From positions 1-23,645 of the forward strand of contig JABDJY010000185.1 of the NCBI GenBank assembly GCA_013003285.1: a DNA stretch of 23,645 nucleotides, in the 5' to 3' direction. Position numbers and translations under genes: made by a program. The notes under the pieces are model-generated. The model did not search any database and was not told where the DNA came from. It saw only the letters and a program-made list of their open reading frames with translations. This document shows, one piece after another, positions 1 to 8,614 of the stretch (its first letter is position 1; each line of letters starts with the position of its first letter). This stretch comes from Alphaproteobacteria bacterium (GTDB lineage: Bacteria > Pseudomonadota > Alphaproteobacteria > UBA6615).

Positions 1-128
1 GCACCGAGCATGGGCACCGTCAGGTTCGATAGAATAGTCGGCCACGACAGATTCCAGATACGCCGATAGGGTCCGTTGCGCACGCTGTCGGATAGGCTGT
101 TGAGCCCGCTATTGGCCGTGGTCGTCAT
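1..128 (-). CDS. MATE family efflux transporter, N-terminal fragment (cut by window edge)
   Basis: Only the first 42 codons are inside the window. The ATG is at 128 and the reading frame runs off position 1. The visible protein starts with a short polar stretch and then reads RIWNLSWPTILSNLTVPMLG, which matches the first-helix region of MATE (DinF/NorM-like) exporters. In this family twelve membrane helices drive Na+- or H+-coupled export of cationic or amphipathic compounds across the inner membrane. The start lies 9 nt after the stop of the GGT-family gene, so the two are probably co-transcribed. The substrate cannot be judged from this fragment. The family call rests on one helix. Confidence 0.75.
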   Translation of the reverse strand, partial: MTTTANSGLNSLSDSVRNGPYRRIWNLSWPTILSNLTVPMLG

Positions 129-137
129 TACGAGGGT

Positions 138-1946
138 CTAGCGGCCAACCGCGTAGGCCTCTTGAAAGCGCGGATGGGCGGCGGCCTTCAGCAACCAACC
201 ATCATCTGTTTGCTCGCGGCCGACAGCGCATAACCGGCCCAGCGCCCAATCGTCGACGATTTCGAGCCGGTGGCCACGGTCGCGCAAGGCGTCGATGGTG
301 TGCTGCGGCAGCCGGCCTTCGGCCTTGACCACCGCCGGCTGGAAGGTGCGCGGGTAGAAGCTCGAGGGCAGGTGATCGGTGTGGAAGTTAGGGGCATCGA
401 TCGCCGACTGCAGGTCCATGCCGTGATGAGTATGGCGCAGAAACATGGTCAACGCCCATTGGTCTTGGGAATCGCCGCCCGGCGTGCCGAAGGCCAGCGC
501 CGGCGCCCCATCGCGCAGGGCCAGCGCCGGGCTCAATGTGGTTCTGGGGCGGATGCCCGGTTGTAGCGTCGTCGGGAAGCCCTCTTGCAGCCAAAACATC
601 TGGGCGCGGGTGCCGAGACAAAATCCCAGCGCCGGGATGACCGGCGACGATTGCAACCAGCCGCCGCTGGGCATGCAGGTGACCATATTGCCGAACCGGT
701 CGGCGGCGTCGAGATGCACCGTGTCGCCATCGGCGGGACCGTGATTATCGGCGCTGTCGCCGCTTAGCGAATTGGGCTCGCCGGCCCCGGCCGGCAGAAC
801 CGCACCGAGTTCAGGTGTATCGAAATCGGCGAGATGAGGCTCGCGGCCATCCGGGTTGCCGGGCCGCAGTTCGAACGAGGCCTGGGTCTCGATGAGGTTG
901 CGCCGTGCGTCGTTATAGTCGTCCGACAGCAATGTCTCTAACGGCACATTGTGGACGTTGGGATCGCCATACCAGGCTTCCCGGTCGGCGAGCGCCAGTT
1001 TGGCGCACTCGATCTGGGTGTGAAGGAAGTCCGGTCCCAGTGGATCCATGGCCGCCAGATCGAATCCCTTGAGCAGAGCCAGTTGCTGCAGAAACACCGG
1101 GCCCTGGCTCCACGGGCCGGGCTTGCACAAGGTGTAGCCGCCATAGTCGTAGGTCGCTGGTGCTTCGACCGTCGCCTGCCAGCGCGCCATATCGTCGCCG
1201 GTCAACAGGCCGCCATGGACTTCGCCGGAGCTGTCGAGCCATTCGGTCTCGCGGCAGAAGCGGTCGATTTCCTCGGCGATAAAGCCTTCGTAAAATACCC
1301 CACGTCCGGCTTCGATCACCGCGTCGCGGTTGCCGCCCTGGGCCTCTGCCTCTTTCAATAACCGGGCATAGGTATCGCTGAGGACCGGGTTGCGATGGAG
1401 CGATCCGACCTGTGGCGGCACGCCGTCGACCAAATAGGTCGCCGCCGATGTGGGCCAGGCAGAGCGGAACAGTTCGGCGACCGTGCCGATGACCGTGTTC
1501 ATCATCGGCACTACGGCGTAGCCATTGCGGCCATAGTCGATGGCCGGTTGCATCACATCGGCAAGCGACAGGGTGCCGTAATCGCGCAACAGCAGCATCC
1601 AGGCGCCGAACGCGCCGGGGACGCACGGCGCCAGCAGCCCGGTGCCGGGGACGAGATCGAGGCCCAGTTGCTGAAAGCGATCGATCGTCGCGGCTTGCGG
1701 CGCGACGCCCTGGCCGCAGATCACCTCGGTTTTACCGGTCGCCGCATTGTGCAGGACGATGGGTAGATCGCCGCCGGGCCCGTTTTGATAGGGATGCACC
1801 ACTTGCAGCGCCAGGCCGGTGGCGACGGCGGCGTCGAAGGCGTTGCCGCCCTTTTCGAGCATCGCCCAACCGGCCATGGTCGCCAGGTAATGGGTCGACG
1901 TGACCATTCCAAATGTGCCACGAATTTCGGGTCGTGTGGTAAACAT
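138..1946 (-). CDS. gamma-glutamyltransferase (GGT) family protein, cytoplasmic form
   Basis: This is a 602-residue Ntn-hydrolase of the GGT family. Family members cleave gamma-glutamyl amide bonds or related amides after self-processing at an internal Thr. The N-terminus carries the family block EKGGNAFDAAVATGL, followed by NGPGGDLP. The expected nucleophile is Thr409 in GDTVHLDAAD, where classical GGTs have a TTHYS-like motif. No signal peptide is visible, so unlike periplasmic GGT it should stay in the cytoplasm. The ATG at 1946 has a GGAAAGG ribosome site; the open frame continues further upstream but would overlap dgcN. It is divergent from dgcN-dgcA (63 nt between starts) and is followed after 9 nt by a MATE exporter. 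YwrD- or HpxW-like amidohydrolases are alternatives, so the substrate is open. Confidence 0.85.
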   Translation of the reverse strand: MFTTRPEIRGTFGMVTSTHYLATMAGWAMLEKGGNAFDAAVATGLALQVVHPYQNGPGGDLPIVLHNAATGKTEVICGQGVAPQAATIDRFQQLGLDLVPGTGLLAPCVPGAFGAWMLLLRDYGTLSLADVMQPAIDYGRNGYAVVPMMNTVIGTVAELFRSAWPTSAATYLVDGVPPQVGSLHRNPVLSDTYARLLKEAEAQGGNRDAVIEAGRGVFYEGFIAEEIDRFCRETEWLDSSGEVHGGLLTGDDMARWQATVEAPATYDYGGYTLCKPGPWSQGPVFLQQLALLKGFDLAAMDPLGPDFLHTQIECAKLALADREAWYGDPNVHNVPLETLLSDDYNDARRNLIETQASFELRPGNPDGREPHLADFDTPELGAVLPAGAGEPNSLSGDSADNHGPADGDTVHLDAADRFGNMVTCMPSGGWLQSSPVIPALGFCLGTRAQMFWLQEGFPTTLQPGIRPRTTLSPALALRDGAPALAFGTPGGDSQDQWALTMFLRHTHHGMDLQSAIDAPNFHTDHLPSSFYPRTFQPAVVKAEGRLPQHTIDALRDRGHRLEIVDDWALGRLCAVGREQTDDGWLLKAAAHPRFQEAYAVGR

Positions 1947-2009
1947 AGGATGCCTTTCCAGGGCGCTGTGCTTTGGGGCGACCTTAGCCGTGGCGAAAGC
2001 GGGAGACCA

Positions 2010-3011
2010 ATGAAAATAGAACACCCGTATCTCATGTTTCTGGGCGATGCGCCGGATCAGTTGGCCGCCAAGACCGCCAGCGGCATCGTCCATTGGCGGC
2101 GCGACTGGTGTCTGGGCCAGTTCACGCTCCCCGGCTGCAATGCCGATCTGGGCCTGCCCCATATGGATATCGCGGCGGCCGCCGCTGCCGGCTGCCGCAC
2201 CCTGGTGATCGGCGTCGCCAATCGTGGCGGTGTCATTCCGGAAAGCTGGATACCGACCATGGTGGCGGCCCTCGAGGCCGGTATGGATATCGCCGCGGGT
2301 CTGCATCAGCGTGTCGCCGATATCGAAGACGTCTCCCGAGCTGCCGCGGCCCAGGGCCGTCAATTGTTCGATGTGCGCCACCCCACACGCAGTTTCAACG
2401 TCGGTTCTGGCGAACGCCGTCCGGGCAAGCGATTGCTCACCGTCGGCACCGACTGCTCGGTGGGTAAAATGTATACCGCCCTGGCGATCGGCCATGAGTT
2501 GCAGCGGCAAAATGTGAAGTCCGATTTTCGCGCCACCGGCCAAACTGGCATTTTCATCGCCGGCGACGGCGTCTCGGTCGATGCGGTGGTTTCCGATTTT
2601 ATTTCCGGTGCCACCGAATGGTTATGCCCGGCCAACGATCCCGACCATTGGGATTTGGTCGAGGGTCAGGGCTCGCTGTTCCATCCCTCCTATGCCGGCG
2701 TCACCATGGGGCTGGTTCATGGCGCGCAACCGGATGCGCTGGTGGTCTGTCACGAGCCGACCCGCACCCATATGCGCGGGCTGCCCCATCAGGCGCTGCC
2801 AGATATCCAGACCTGTATCGACGGTCACGTCGCGGCCGCCCGGCTGACCAATCCGGCTGCCGAATGTATCGGTGTTGCGGTCAATAGCTCGGGCCTCTCA
2901 AGCGACGCGGAACGCCGTCGCTGCCTGTCTGATATCGAAGCGCAGACCGGGCTACCGACGGTCGATCCGGTGATCGACGGCGTGGCGCCCTTGGTCGCCA
3001 CGTTGATCTAG
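2010..3011 (+). CDS. dgcN: D-glutamate N-acetyltransferase DgcN (DUF1611 family)
   Basis: The 333-residue DUF1611 protein matches DgcN, which transfers an acetyl group to D-glutamate as the first step of the DgcN-DgcA pathway described in marine Proteobacteria and haloarchaea. Its N-terminal half includes GIVHWRRDWCLGQ and a conserved NRGGVIPESW block at about residues 71-80. The C-terminal half opens with a P-loop-like GTDCSVGKM at 146-154. The ATG at 2010 was chosen because GGGAGA lies just upstream and translation from there gives the usual family start, MKIEHPYL. An in-frame upstream start at 1785 would run through the start of the divergent GGT gene. The stop is 13 nt before dgcA, so the two form an operon. 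The function is by family; the neighbouring racemase makes it much firmer. Confidence 0.85.
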   Translation: MKIEHPYLMFLGDAPDQLAAKTASGIVHWRRDWCLGQFTLPGCNADLGLPHMDIAAAAAAGCRTLVIGVANRGGVIPESWIPTMVAALEAGMDIAAGLHQRVADIEDVSRAAAAQGRQLFDVRHPTRSFNVGSGERRPGKRLLTVGTDCSVGKMYTALAIGHELQRQNVKSDFRATGQTGIFIAGDGVSVDAVVSDFISGATEWLCPANDPDHWDLVEGQGSLFHPSYAGVTMGLVHGAQPDALVVCHEPTRTHMRGLPHQALPDIQTCIDGHVAAARLTNPAAECIGVAVNSSGLSSDAERRRCLSDIEAQTGLPTVDPVIDGVAPLVATLI

Positions 3012-3024
3012 CGCCGGCCGCCTC

Positions 3025-4005
3025 GTGCCCACGCTTGAAACAAAGATCGAGACGTTTGCGTTGCGCCAGCGTTTTACGATTTCGCGCGGGAGTAAGACCG
3101 AGACAATTGTGGTGACGGCCGAGCTTCGCGACGGCGAGTTTGTCGGCCGTGGTGAGTGTGGGCCAAATATCCGCTACGGCGAGACACCGGAAAGTGTCGC
3201 TGCAGCGATTAATGCGATGGCGGACGAGATTACCCGCGGCCTCGATCGCGATAGTTTGCAAGGCCTGATGCCGCCAGGCGCGGCGCGTAACGCCATCGAT
3301 TGCGCACTATGGGATCTGCAAGCCAAGCGAAGCGGACACCCGGTTTGGCAGCTCGCGGGGGTGGCGGAACCGAGGCCGGTGATGACCGCCTATACGCTGA
3401 GTGTCGATACGCCCGCGGCGATGGCGGAAACCGCCAAGGCTAATGCCGCACGGCCGCTTCTCAAGCTGAAGTTGACCGGCGCCGGTGACCTGGACCGTGT
3501 TCGCGCCGTGCGCACCGGCGCGCCGGAGGCGCGGCTCATCGTCGATGCCAACGAAGCCTGGTCGGCGGATGATTTCATCAGCATGGCGACGGAGCTGGGG
3601 ACGCTCGGTGTTGAGATGATCGAGCAGCCATTGCCCGCCGGTGAGGATTCCGCGTTGGCGAAGCTGGACCATCCGGTGCCGATCTGCGCCGACGAATCAT
3701 GTCGCGACAGCGCCAGTGTGGCCGCGCTAACCGATCGCTATGACATGATAAATATCAAACTCGACAAGGCCGGCGGGCTGACCGAGGCGCTGGCGATGGC
3801 GGATGTGGCGCGGGCGGCGGGTCTCGATATCATGGTCGGTTGTATGGTGGGGACGAGCCTGGCCATGGCCCCCGCCTTATTAGTGGCTCAGAGCGCAAGA
3901 ATCGCCGATCTCGATGGTCCGCTATTGTTGGCCGAAGACCGCGAACCGCCCCTGATGGTTAATAACAGCCTTATATCGCCGTCCTCGACGGCATTGTGGG
4001 GCTGA
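3025..4005 (+). CDS. dgcA: N-acetyl-D-glutamate racemase DgcA (enolase superfamily)
   Basis: The 326-residue protein belongs to the muconate lactonizing/dipeptide epimerase subgroup of the enolase superfamily. The catalytic set is complete: the KxK pair is K147/K149, the Mg2+ ligands are D174 (DANEAW), E200 (IEQP) and D223 (ADES), and the opposite-face base is K245 (NIKLDKAGG). Such enzymes racemise or epimerise by proton abstraction next to a carboxylate. Following DgcN directly, it should convert N-acetyl-D-glutamate to N-acetyl-L-glutamate, which a deacylase can then turn into L-glutamate. The start is GTG at 3025; no ATG fits. An L-Ala-D/L-Glu epimerase is the main alternative by sequence alone, but the dgcN neighbour argues for DgcA. 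No obvious terminator follows. Confidence 0.85.
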   Translation: MPTLETKIETFALRQRFTISRGSKTETIVVTAELRDGEFVGRGECGPNIRYGETPESVAAAINAMADEITRGLDRDSLQGLMPPGAARNAIDCALWDLQAKRSGHPVWQLAGVAEPRPVMTAYTLSVDTPAAMAETAKANAARPLLKLKLTGAGDLDRVRAVRTGAPEARLIVDANEAWSADDFISMATELGTLGVEMIEQPLPAGEDSALAKLDHPVPICADESCRDSASVAALTDRYDMINIKLDKAGGLTEALAMADVARAAGLDIMVGCMVGTSLAMAPALLVAQSARIADLDGPLLLAEDREPPLMVNNSLISPSSTALWG

Positions 4006-4066
4006 AGTCACCGCTCTTTTGACGTGTAATGGCTTTGATCCCACGCACCGCCCACATATGCTGTAA

Positions 4067-4089
4067 TATCGATATTTCATAGATCGATA
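4067..4089. promoter_or_regulatory. Inverted repeat upstream of the histidine kinase, candidate operator
   Basis: TATCGAT at 4067-4073 and ATCGATA at 4083-4089 are perfect reverse complements separated by 9 nt. The repeat ends 13 nt before the kinase ATG at 4103. The spacing suits a dimeric regulator or an mRNA hairpin near the ribosome site. No regulator family is identified. Confidence 0.3.
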
Positions 4090-4102
4090 AAGCGTAGGTT
4101 CG

Positions 4103-7100
4103 ATGTCTTCTGATTTGGACGATAAGGGCGCAACAGGTACCGTCGCGACGATACCGGCCGGTGAATTGGCCGGGATGGAAGATCGCGTGTGTGCGGCCCA
4201 GTTTGCCGCGCTTTATCGCCAGGGGCGTATCACAAATCTAGCTTCGCCCGTTATTGCGGCCTTTGTCGGATATATCTTGCTGAGTAATGGTAACGTCGGA
4301 CCGATTGCCGGTTGGCTGACCATTGTTGTCCTCGCCGCTGTCATCCGGGGGGTCGTTCACCATCGATTCGAACCGCAAGTGCCGGCGCGTAGCGGCGTTT
4401 CAGTTCGTACAAAGTACGCCTTCCTTTCATCCATCTGCCTTAGCGGATTGGCGTGGGGCACGGCGATGCCGCTGCTATTTCCGTTCGATAATCTCGCGCT
4501 TCAAGTTTTTCTTATTGTCGTGGTCATGGGCATGGGGTCCGGCGCGGCAGCGAGTTTCGGTCCCTACTTCCCTGCGTTGGTGGTTTACATCATTCCACTG
4601 ACATTGCCCGCCGTGGTGACGCTAATGTTTCAGCAAACGCTGGTGCATGTGGCGCTCGGCAGTTTTGGGCTGCTGTTTCTCATTGTTTTACTTCTGCTTG
4701 GCTCGTCTGGTCATCGCAGTTTTGCGATGAACGTTCGTTTGGAATTCCAGAATGCGCTTTTGGCACTCGGCCTTGAGGACGCGCAGCGGCGGCTGGGCGA
4801 CGCGGTCGATAGCATGTCGGAAGCATTCGCGCTGTTCGATGCCGATGATTGCCTGGTTTTGGCCAATGACCCGCTTCGAGATATGGTTCCCGTGTTGAAA
4901 GAGCGTTCAGATAAACCGCTCAGCTACGAAAAATTTGTTGGTGTGTTTGCCAAGTCGGTGTTGGCCGGAGTGCCCCAGGAACAGTTTGATAGTTGGGTCG
5001 AGCGATTCTTGCGCCGTCACCGCATGCCCGGAGAAACCTTCGAGGTGGAACTCGCCGATGGTCATTGGTTGCGGGTTAGCGAGCAGCTGACAAGTGACAA
5101 TGGCATCGTTTCGATATTCTCCGATCTTACCGAGTTAAAGAAACGCGAGGCGGCGCTTCGAAAAAGTGAAGAACGGTTCCGCGATTTTACGCAGGCGGCC
5201 TCCGACTGGGTTTTGGAACTCGATGCCGATCTGCGCTTTACGTCCGTCAGTGGACGTTATGCCGAGGTAACCGGTCGCGATCCCGAATCCTTAATTGGAT
5301 TGAAGCTAACCGACTACCCATCGCTCAATCAGGATGCGGACTGGCACGCCGTTGCCACCGCTTTCGCCCAACGCCAGCCGTTTCATAACCGTCGGATTAC
5401 CCGGCCGGATTCGAAAGGCGAGCCGTTTCAGTTTCTGTTTAGCGCTGTGCCGGTATTTTCCGACGACGGAACCTTCCAAGGATATCGCGGAACAGGCTCA
5501 GACATTACCGCGATTGTTCGCGCCGAGGCGCTGGCACGCGAAGCGCGCAAGCAATTGTTCGATGCCATCGAGTCTATCCCGGCTGCGTTTGTATTGCTGG
5601 GCAGCGATGGCCGTCTGATTTTATGGAATTCGAGGGCGCCCGAATTTTTACGTGCGGATCGCGATCTCATTCGCACCGGTGCACCATATGAAGACCTCGT
5701 GCGGTCGAGCGCGGAAAGTGGGCGGATAATCGATGCCCACGGTAACCAGGCGGCATGGATTGCCGACCAGATGGAATGGTTAAACGAACCCGAGATCGCG
5801 AAGGAATTTCGCCTCACAGATGGTCGCTTTCTGCAAAAACTTGGCCGCCGCACGGCAGATGGTGGGGTTGTCGCCATATTCACCGACATAACCGACATTC
5901 GCCGTGATCAGCAGGAACTGGCGGAGAAGACGGCCCTGTTGCAGACAACGCTGGAGGGGATGGGCGAGGGAATTCTGGTGCTCGATCAGGACCGGCGCGT
6001 GATTCTTGCAAATAATCAGTTGCAGCAACTTCTCGATTTGCCGGAAGACGCCACTTCGGTCGGGACATCGTTTTCTGAGATCATTGGGCGATTAGAACGT
6101 GATGGCGTCGTCGATGTATCGGATGCCGGGGAAACTCAGCGATTGTCTATCACCGACCATTTTGACGCGGGAAACGCTTTTCAGACGGAACATATGAGTC
6201 GGTCCGGTACGCGGCTGTTGGTGCGCGCCAGCCCCTTGGAGGATGGCTGTTGGGTGTTGCTGTTGAACGATGTAACGGCGCAGCGCAGGGCAGTTGCGGC
6301 GCTTGAGGAAAGCGAAGATCGGTATCGCCAGCTGGTCGAAAATTCGCCGGATTTCATATCGATCCACAAAGACGGCCGCTTTATTTTTGTAAATCCCGCG
6401 GGCGCGCGTCTGGTGGGGGCGCCCTCGACAGATGCCATGATTGGCCGCAGAGCGTTGGATTTCGTCCACCCCGATCACCATGACGAGTTCCGCCTGTCTG
6501 GAACGACGGTCCAGGCGGCAGGGACCGGCGCGTTCTACGAATTTCGCGGCTTGCGTGATGACGGGTCGGTCTTCGATGTCGAAGGCACAACGGTTGAATT
6601 CACCTACCGCGGCGGCCCTGCGATTCTAAGCGTTGTGCGCGACATCACACTACGCAAGCTTGCCCAGGCGCAATTGGTTCAGACGTCCAAACTGGCGACC
6701 CTCGGCGAATTGGCAGCTGGCATCACCCACGAGCTTAATCAGCCGCTCAATCTCATCCGCATGGCGGCCGATTCTAGTCTGATACTGATGGAGCAGGGCA
6801 AGACGGATCAGGAATTTGAACGCGACCAGTTTGAGCGGATATCCGCCCAGGCAGTACGAATGGCAAATATTATCAGCCACATGGCCGCCTTTAGCCGGCG
6901 CGTCGACGATGACGGCGACCGTGAGGTGATCGATCCCCATGAATGCGTCAGGGCGGCCGTGTCGATGGTGCGCGATCAATATGCCGCCGACGAGGTGAAC
7001 ATCGACGTCGTCATGCCGGATGTCCCAAGTCGCATCTACGGTAACACCATTCGCTTGGAACAAGTGATTCTGAACCTGTTGACGAACGCCCGCGACGCCC

Positions 7101-7507
7101 TGGTCTTGGATAAGGTTGATCCGGACTCGGGCCGCACGTTCAAGGAGGCAAAACCGGGCCGAATCAATGTCTCCCTAAGGCACGAGATGCCCGAGGCCGG
7201 TGACTCCGATAATTCGCAAAATCATGTCGTTATTCAGATCGAAGATAATGGCGGCGGTATTCCTTCTGACGCTCTCGATCGTGTCTTTGACCCGTTCTAT
7301 ACGACTAAACGCACTGGCGAAGGCACAGGCCTTGGCTTGGCGATCGGTTACGGGATCGTGGACAGTATGGGCGGGCGCATAACGGCGTCGAATGGCGCCG
7401 AAGGCGCCCGTTTCGAGGTGTGGATACCGATGGTAAATGCCGCTGACATTGCCACCCCGATAGGGCAATCTGTCGAAGCGGAATCGTCAGCGAAAAAGAG
7501 GGCTTAA
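4103..7507 (+). CDS. Membrane multi-PAS sensor histidine kinase
   Basis: The 1134-residue protein begins with a hydrophobic sensor of several membrane helices (about residues 45-210). Five PAS domains follow, beginning near residues 229, 355, 483, 611 and 738. The HisKA dimerisation domain starts near 863, with phospho-acceptor His876 in GITHELNQPLN. The HATPase domain contains the N box (NLLTNARDAL), G1 (EDNGGGIP), the F box (DPFYTTK) and G2 (GTGLGLAI). It is therefore an intact kinase signalling from the membrane through a PAS stack. The stop is 8 nt before a stand-alone receiver, its likely partner. An inverted repeat lies just upstream of the start. No DNA-binding output is encoded nearby. 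The signal is unknown; PAS repeats of this kind may bind small ligands or cofactors, but no specific cofactor motif was recognised. Confidence 0.9.
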   Translation: MSSDLDDKGATGTVATIPAGELAGMEDRVCAAQFAALYRQGRITNLASPVIAAFVGYILLSNGNVGPIAGWLTIVVLAAVIRGVVHHRFEPQVPARSGVSVRTKYAFLSSICLSGLAWGTAMPLLFPFDNLALQVFLIVVVMGMGSGAAASFGPYFPALVVYIIPLTLPAVVTLMFQQTLVHVALGSFGLLFLIVLLLLGSSGHRSFAMNVRLEFQNALLALGLEDAQRRLGDAVDSMSEAFALFDADDCLVLANDPLRDMVPVLKERSDKPLSYEKFVGVFAKSVLAGVPQEQFDSWVERFLRRHRMPGETFEVELADGHWLRVSEQLTSDNGIVSIFSDLTELKKREAALRKSEERFRDFTQAASDWVLELDADLRFTSVSGRYAEVTGRDPESLIGLKLTDYPSLNQDADWHAVATAFAQRQPFHNRRITRPDSKGEPFQFLFSAVPVFSDDGTFQGYRGTGSDITAIVRAEALAREARKQLFDAIESIPAAFVLLGSDGRLILWNSRAPEFLRADRDLIRTGAPYEDLVRSSAESGRIIDAHGNQAAWIADQMEWLNEPEIAKEFRLTDGRFLQKLGRRTADGGVVAIFTDITDIRRDQQELAEKTALLQTTLEGMGEGILVLDQDRRVILANNQLQQLLDLPEDATSVGTSFSEIIGRLERDGVVDVSDAGETQRLSITDHFDAGNAFQTEHMSRSGTRLLVRASPLEDGCWVLLLNDVTAQRRAVAALEESEDRYRQLVENSPDFISIHKDGRFIFVNPAGARLVGAPSTDAMIGRRALDFVHPDHHDEFRLSGTTVQAAGTGAFYEFRGLRDDGSVFDVEGTTVEFTYRGGPAILSVVRDITLRKLAQAQLVQTSKLATLGELAAGITHELNQPLNLIRMAADSSLILMEQGKTDQEFERDQFERISAQAVRMANIISHMAAFSRRVDDDGDREVIDPHECVRAAVSMVRDQYAADEVNIDVVMPDVPSRIYGNTIRLEQVILNLLTNARDALVLDKVDPDSGRTFKEAKPGRINVSLRHEMPEAGDSDNSQNHVVIQIEDNGGGIPSDALDRVFDPFYTTKRTGEGTGLGLAIGYGIVDSMGGRITASNGAEGARFEVWIPMVNAADIATPIGQSVEAESSAKKRA

Positions 7508-7515
7508 GCTGGAAC

Positions 7516-7929
7516 ATGGCCGACACTGGAAATACATGGTTTCCTGACTCCAGTGGCGATACCCGACCCAAAATTCTGGTTGTCGACGATGACCGCGAGC
7601 AGGCGGAACAAATTGGTACGTTCCTGTCCAAATTTGGCATGTCGGTCATGCTTGAAGACAATGGATTTGCCGCCGTCAACACCATCCGTCGCGTCCAACC
7701 GGCCGTCGTTTTGATGGATGTCCGAATGCCTGGCCTGGATGGCATTAAGGCCGCGCAATTGATGGCCGGTCCCGATACCAAGGCGAAGATCATCCTCATG
7801 TCCGGCTATGCCGATCAGATCAAACGGGCCTCGGAAGAAGAGCTTGATGTATTCGCGGTGGTGGATAAACCCATAGCGCTGCGGGTGCTGATCCGCTTCA
7901 TTCAAGCCGCGCTGCATGATGGCGTTTAG
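7516..7929 (+). CDS. Stand-alone response regulator receiver domain
   Basis: The 137-residue protein is a single CheY-like receiver after a short, variable N-terminal tail. Acidic pocket residues are D24-D26 (VVDDD), the phosphorylated Asp is D68 (LMDVRMPG), the switch Ser is in LMSGYAD, and the conserved Lys is K118 followed by Pro (VDKP). There is no DNA-binding or enzymatic output domain. It starts 8 nt after the multi-PAS kinase gene, so the two make a cognate pair in one transcript. It probably acts by protein-protein contact or as a phosphate carrier in a relay, as in FixL-type kinase gene pairs. Its target cannot be told from this window. Confidence 0.88.
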   Translation: MADTGNTWFPDSSGDTRPKILVVDDDREQAEQIGTFLSKFGMSVMLEDNGFAAVNTIRRVQPAVVLMDVRMPGLDGIKAAQLMAGPDTKAKIILMSGYADQIKRASEEELDVFAVVDKPIALRVLIRFIQAALHDGV

Positions 7930-7941
7930 CGGCTTTCAGCT

Positions 7942-8613
7942 CTAGGCACGGCGTTCGGACTGACCGGTCCGCAGGGTCCACACCACGAGATCTTTCAGGG
8001 CTTTGCCCAGCGCATCGTCGAATGCCGCCACAATATCCTCGATCCGATCGGCATTGGACGCAAGTTTCGCTTCGAAGGATTCCGATCCGATGATCGTGCG
8101 TTGCGGCATTTTCACCAGCTTGGCGTTTAGCCGCACATGGGCATCGGGGATACCATCATTGGTATATTCGGTTTGGAACTCCCGCAGTTCCAGCTTTAGG
8201 ACAAAGTCGGCGCGCAGCCCCAAAGACTCGCGCCCGACGGCGACGATCTTGCCCGAGTTCTCAAAGGATTCGACGACCAGCGTCTGGATCATTGCCGGCG
8301 CCAGGTCGGTCCAGTTCGCCCGGGCATAATATTCCAGCTCGGCCGCGGCCCGGTGGAGCGCGATGCGCGTGGTGTCGAGGCCGGCCGGCGCCAGCGGCGG
8401 TTCGACCACCAATTGCCAGCCAACAGTTTCCAAGTCATCCGGGAATGTGCTTTTCGGCGACAGGCGGAACAGGCGCGGCGGCGGACCTGTGTTGGGAAGG
8501 ATGCCCGAACAGCCCGAGACCAACCCGCCGAACGCCAGAAGGGTTGCGGTTTTCAACAATCGGCGACGATTTTGTGGCGCGCCGGCGGGGTCGAATATGG
8601 TGGGAACGCTCAT
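7942..8613 (-). CDS. ABC-type transport auxiliary lipoprotein (PqiC-like)
   Basis: This is the last gene of the MCE lipid-transport operon, 223 residues from the ATG at 8613. After a basic N-terminal stretch (QNRRRLLKTA) comes a hydrophobic segment and the lipobox LVSGC, so it should be lipidated and anchored in an envelope membrane. The mature part resembles the auxiliary lipoprotein family (PF03886/PqiC type) found with MCE proteins, for example FRLSPKSTF after the lipobox and the C-terminal pattern DDALGKALKDLVVWTL. The start was chosen because the MlaD stop and this ATG are only 1 nt apart (TGATATG), a coupled arrangement; an in-frame ATG at 8652 would overlap mlaD by 38 nt. It probably completes the periplasmic or outer-membrane side of the transporter. 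Confidence 0.8.
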   Translation of the reverse strand: MSVPTIFDPAGAPQNRRRLLKTATLLAFGGLVSGCSGILPNTGPPPRLFRLSPKSTFPDDLETVGWQLVVEPPLAPAGLDTTRIALHRAAAELEYYARANWTDLAPAMIQTLVVESFENSGKIVAVGRESLGLRADFVLKLELREFQTEYTNDGIPDAHVRLNAKLVKMPQRTIIGSESFEAKLASNADRIEDIVAAFDDALGKALKDLVVWTLRTGQSERRA

Positions 8614-8614
8614 A

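Noticed and set aside
913..1626. 237-codon minus-strand frame inside the GGT gene
   Set aside because: Arg-rich out-of-frame shadow on the same strand as a well-supported gene.
1785..2009. Upstream in-frame start for dgcN
   Set aside because: It would run antisense through the start of the GGT gene; the ATG at 2010 has GGGAGA upstream and gives the usual family N-terminus.
1947..2543. Long N-terminal extension of the GGT-family frame
   Set aside because: The extra 199 residues overlap dgcN in antisense and match nothing; the family start block begins right at the ATG at 1946, which has a good ribosome site.
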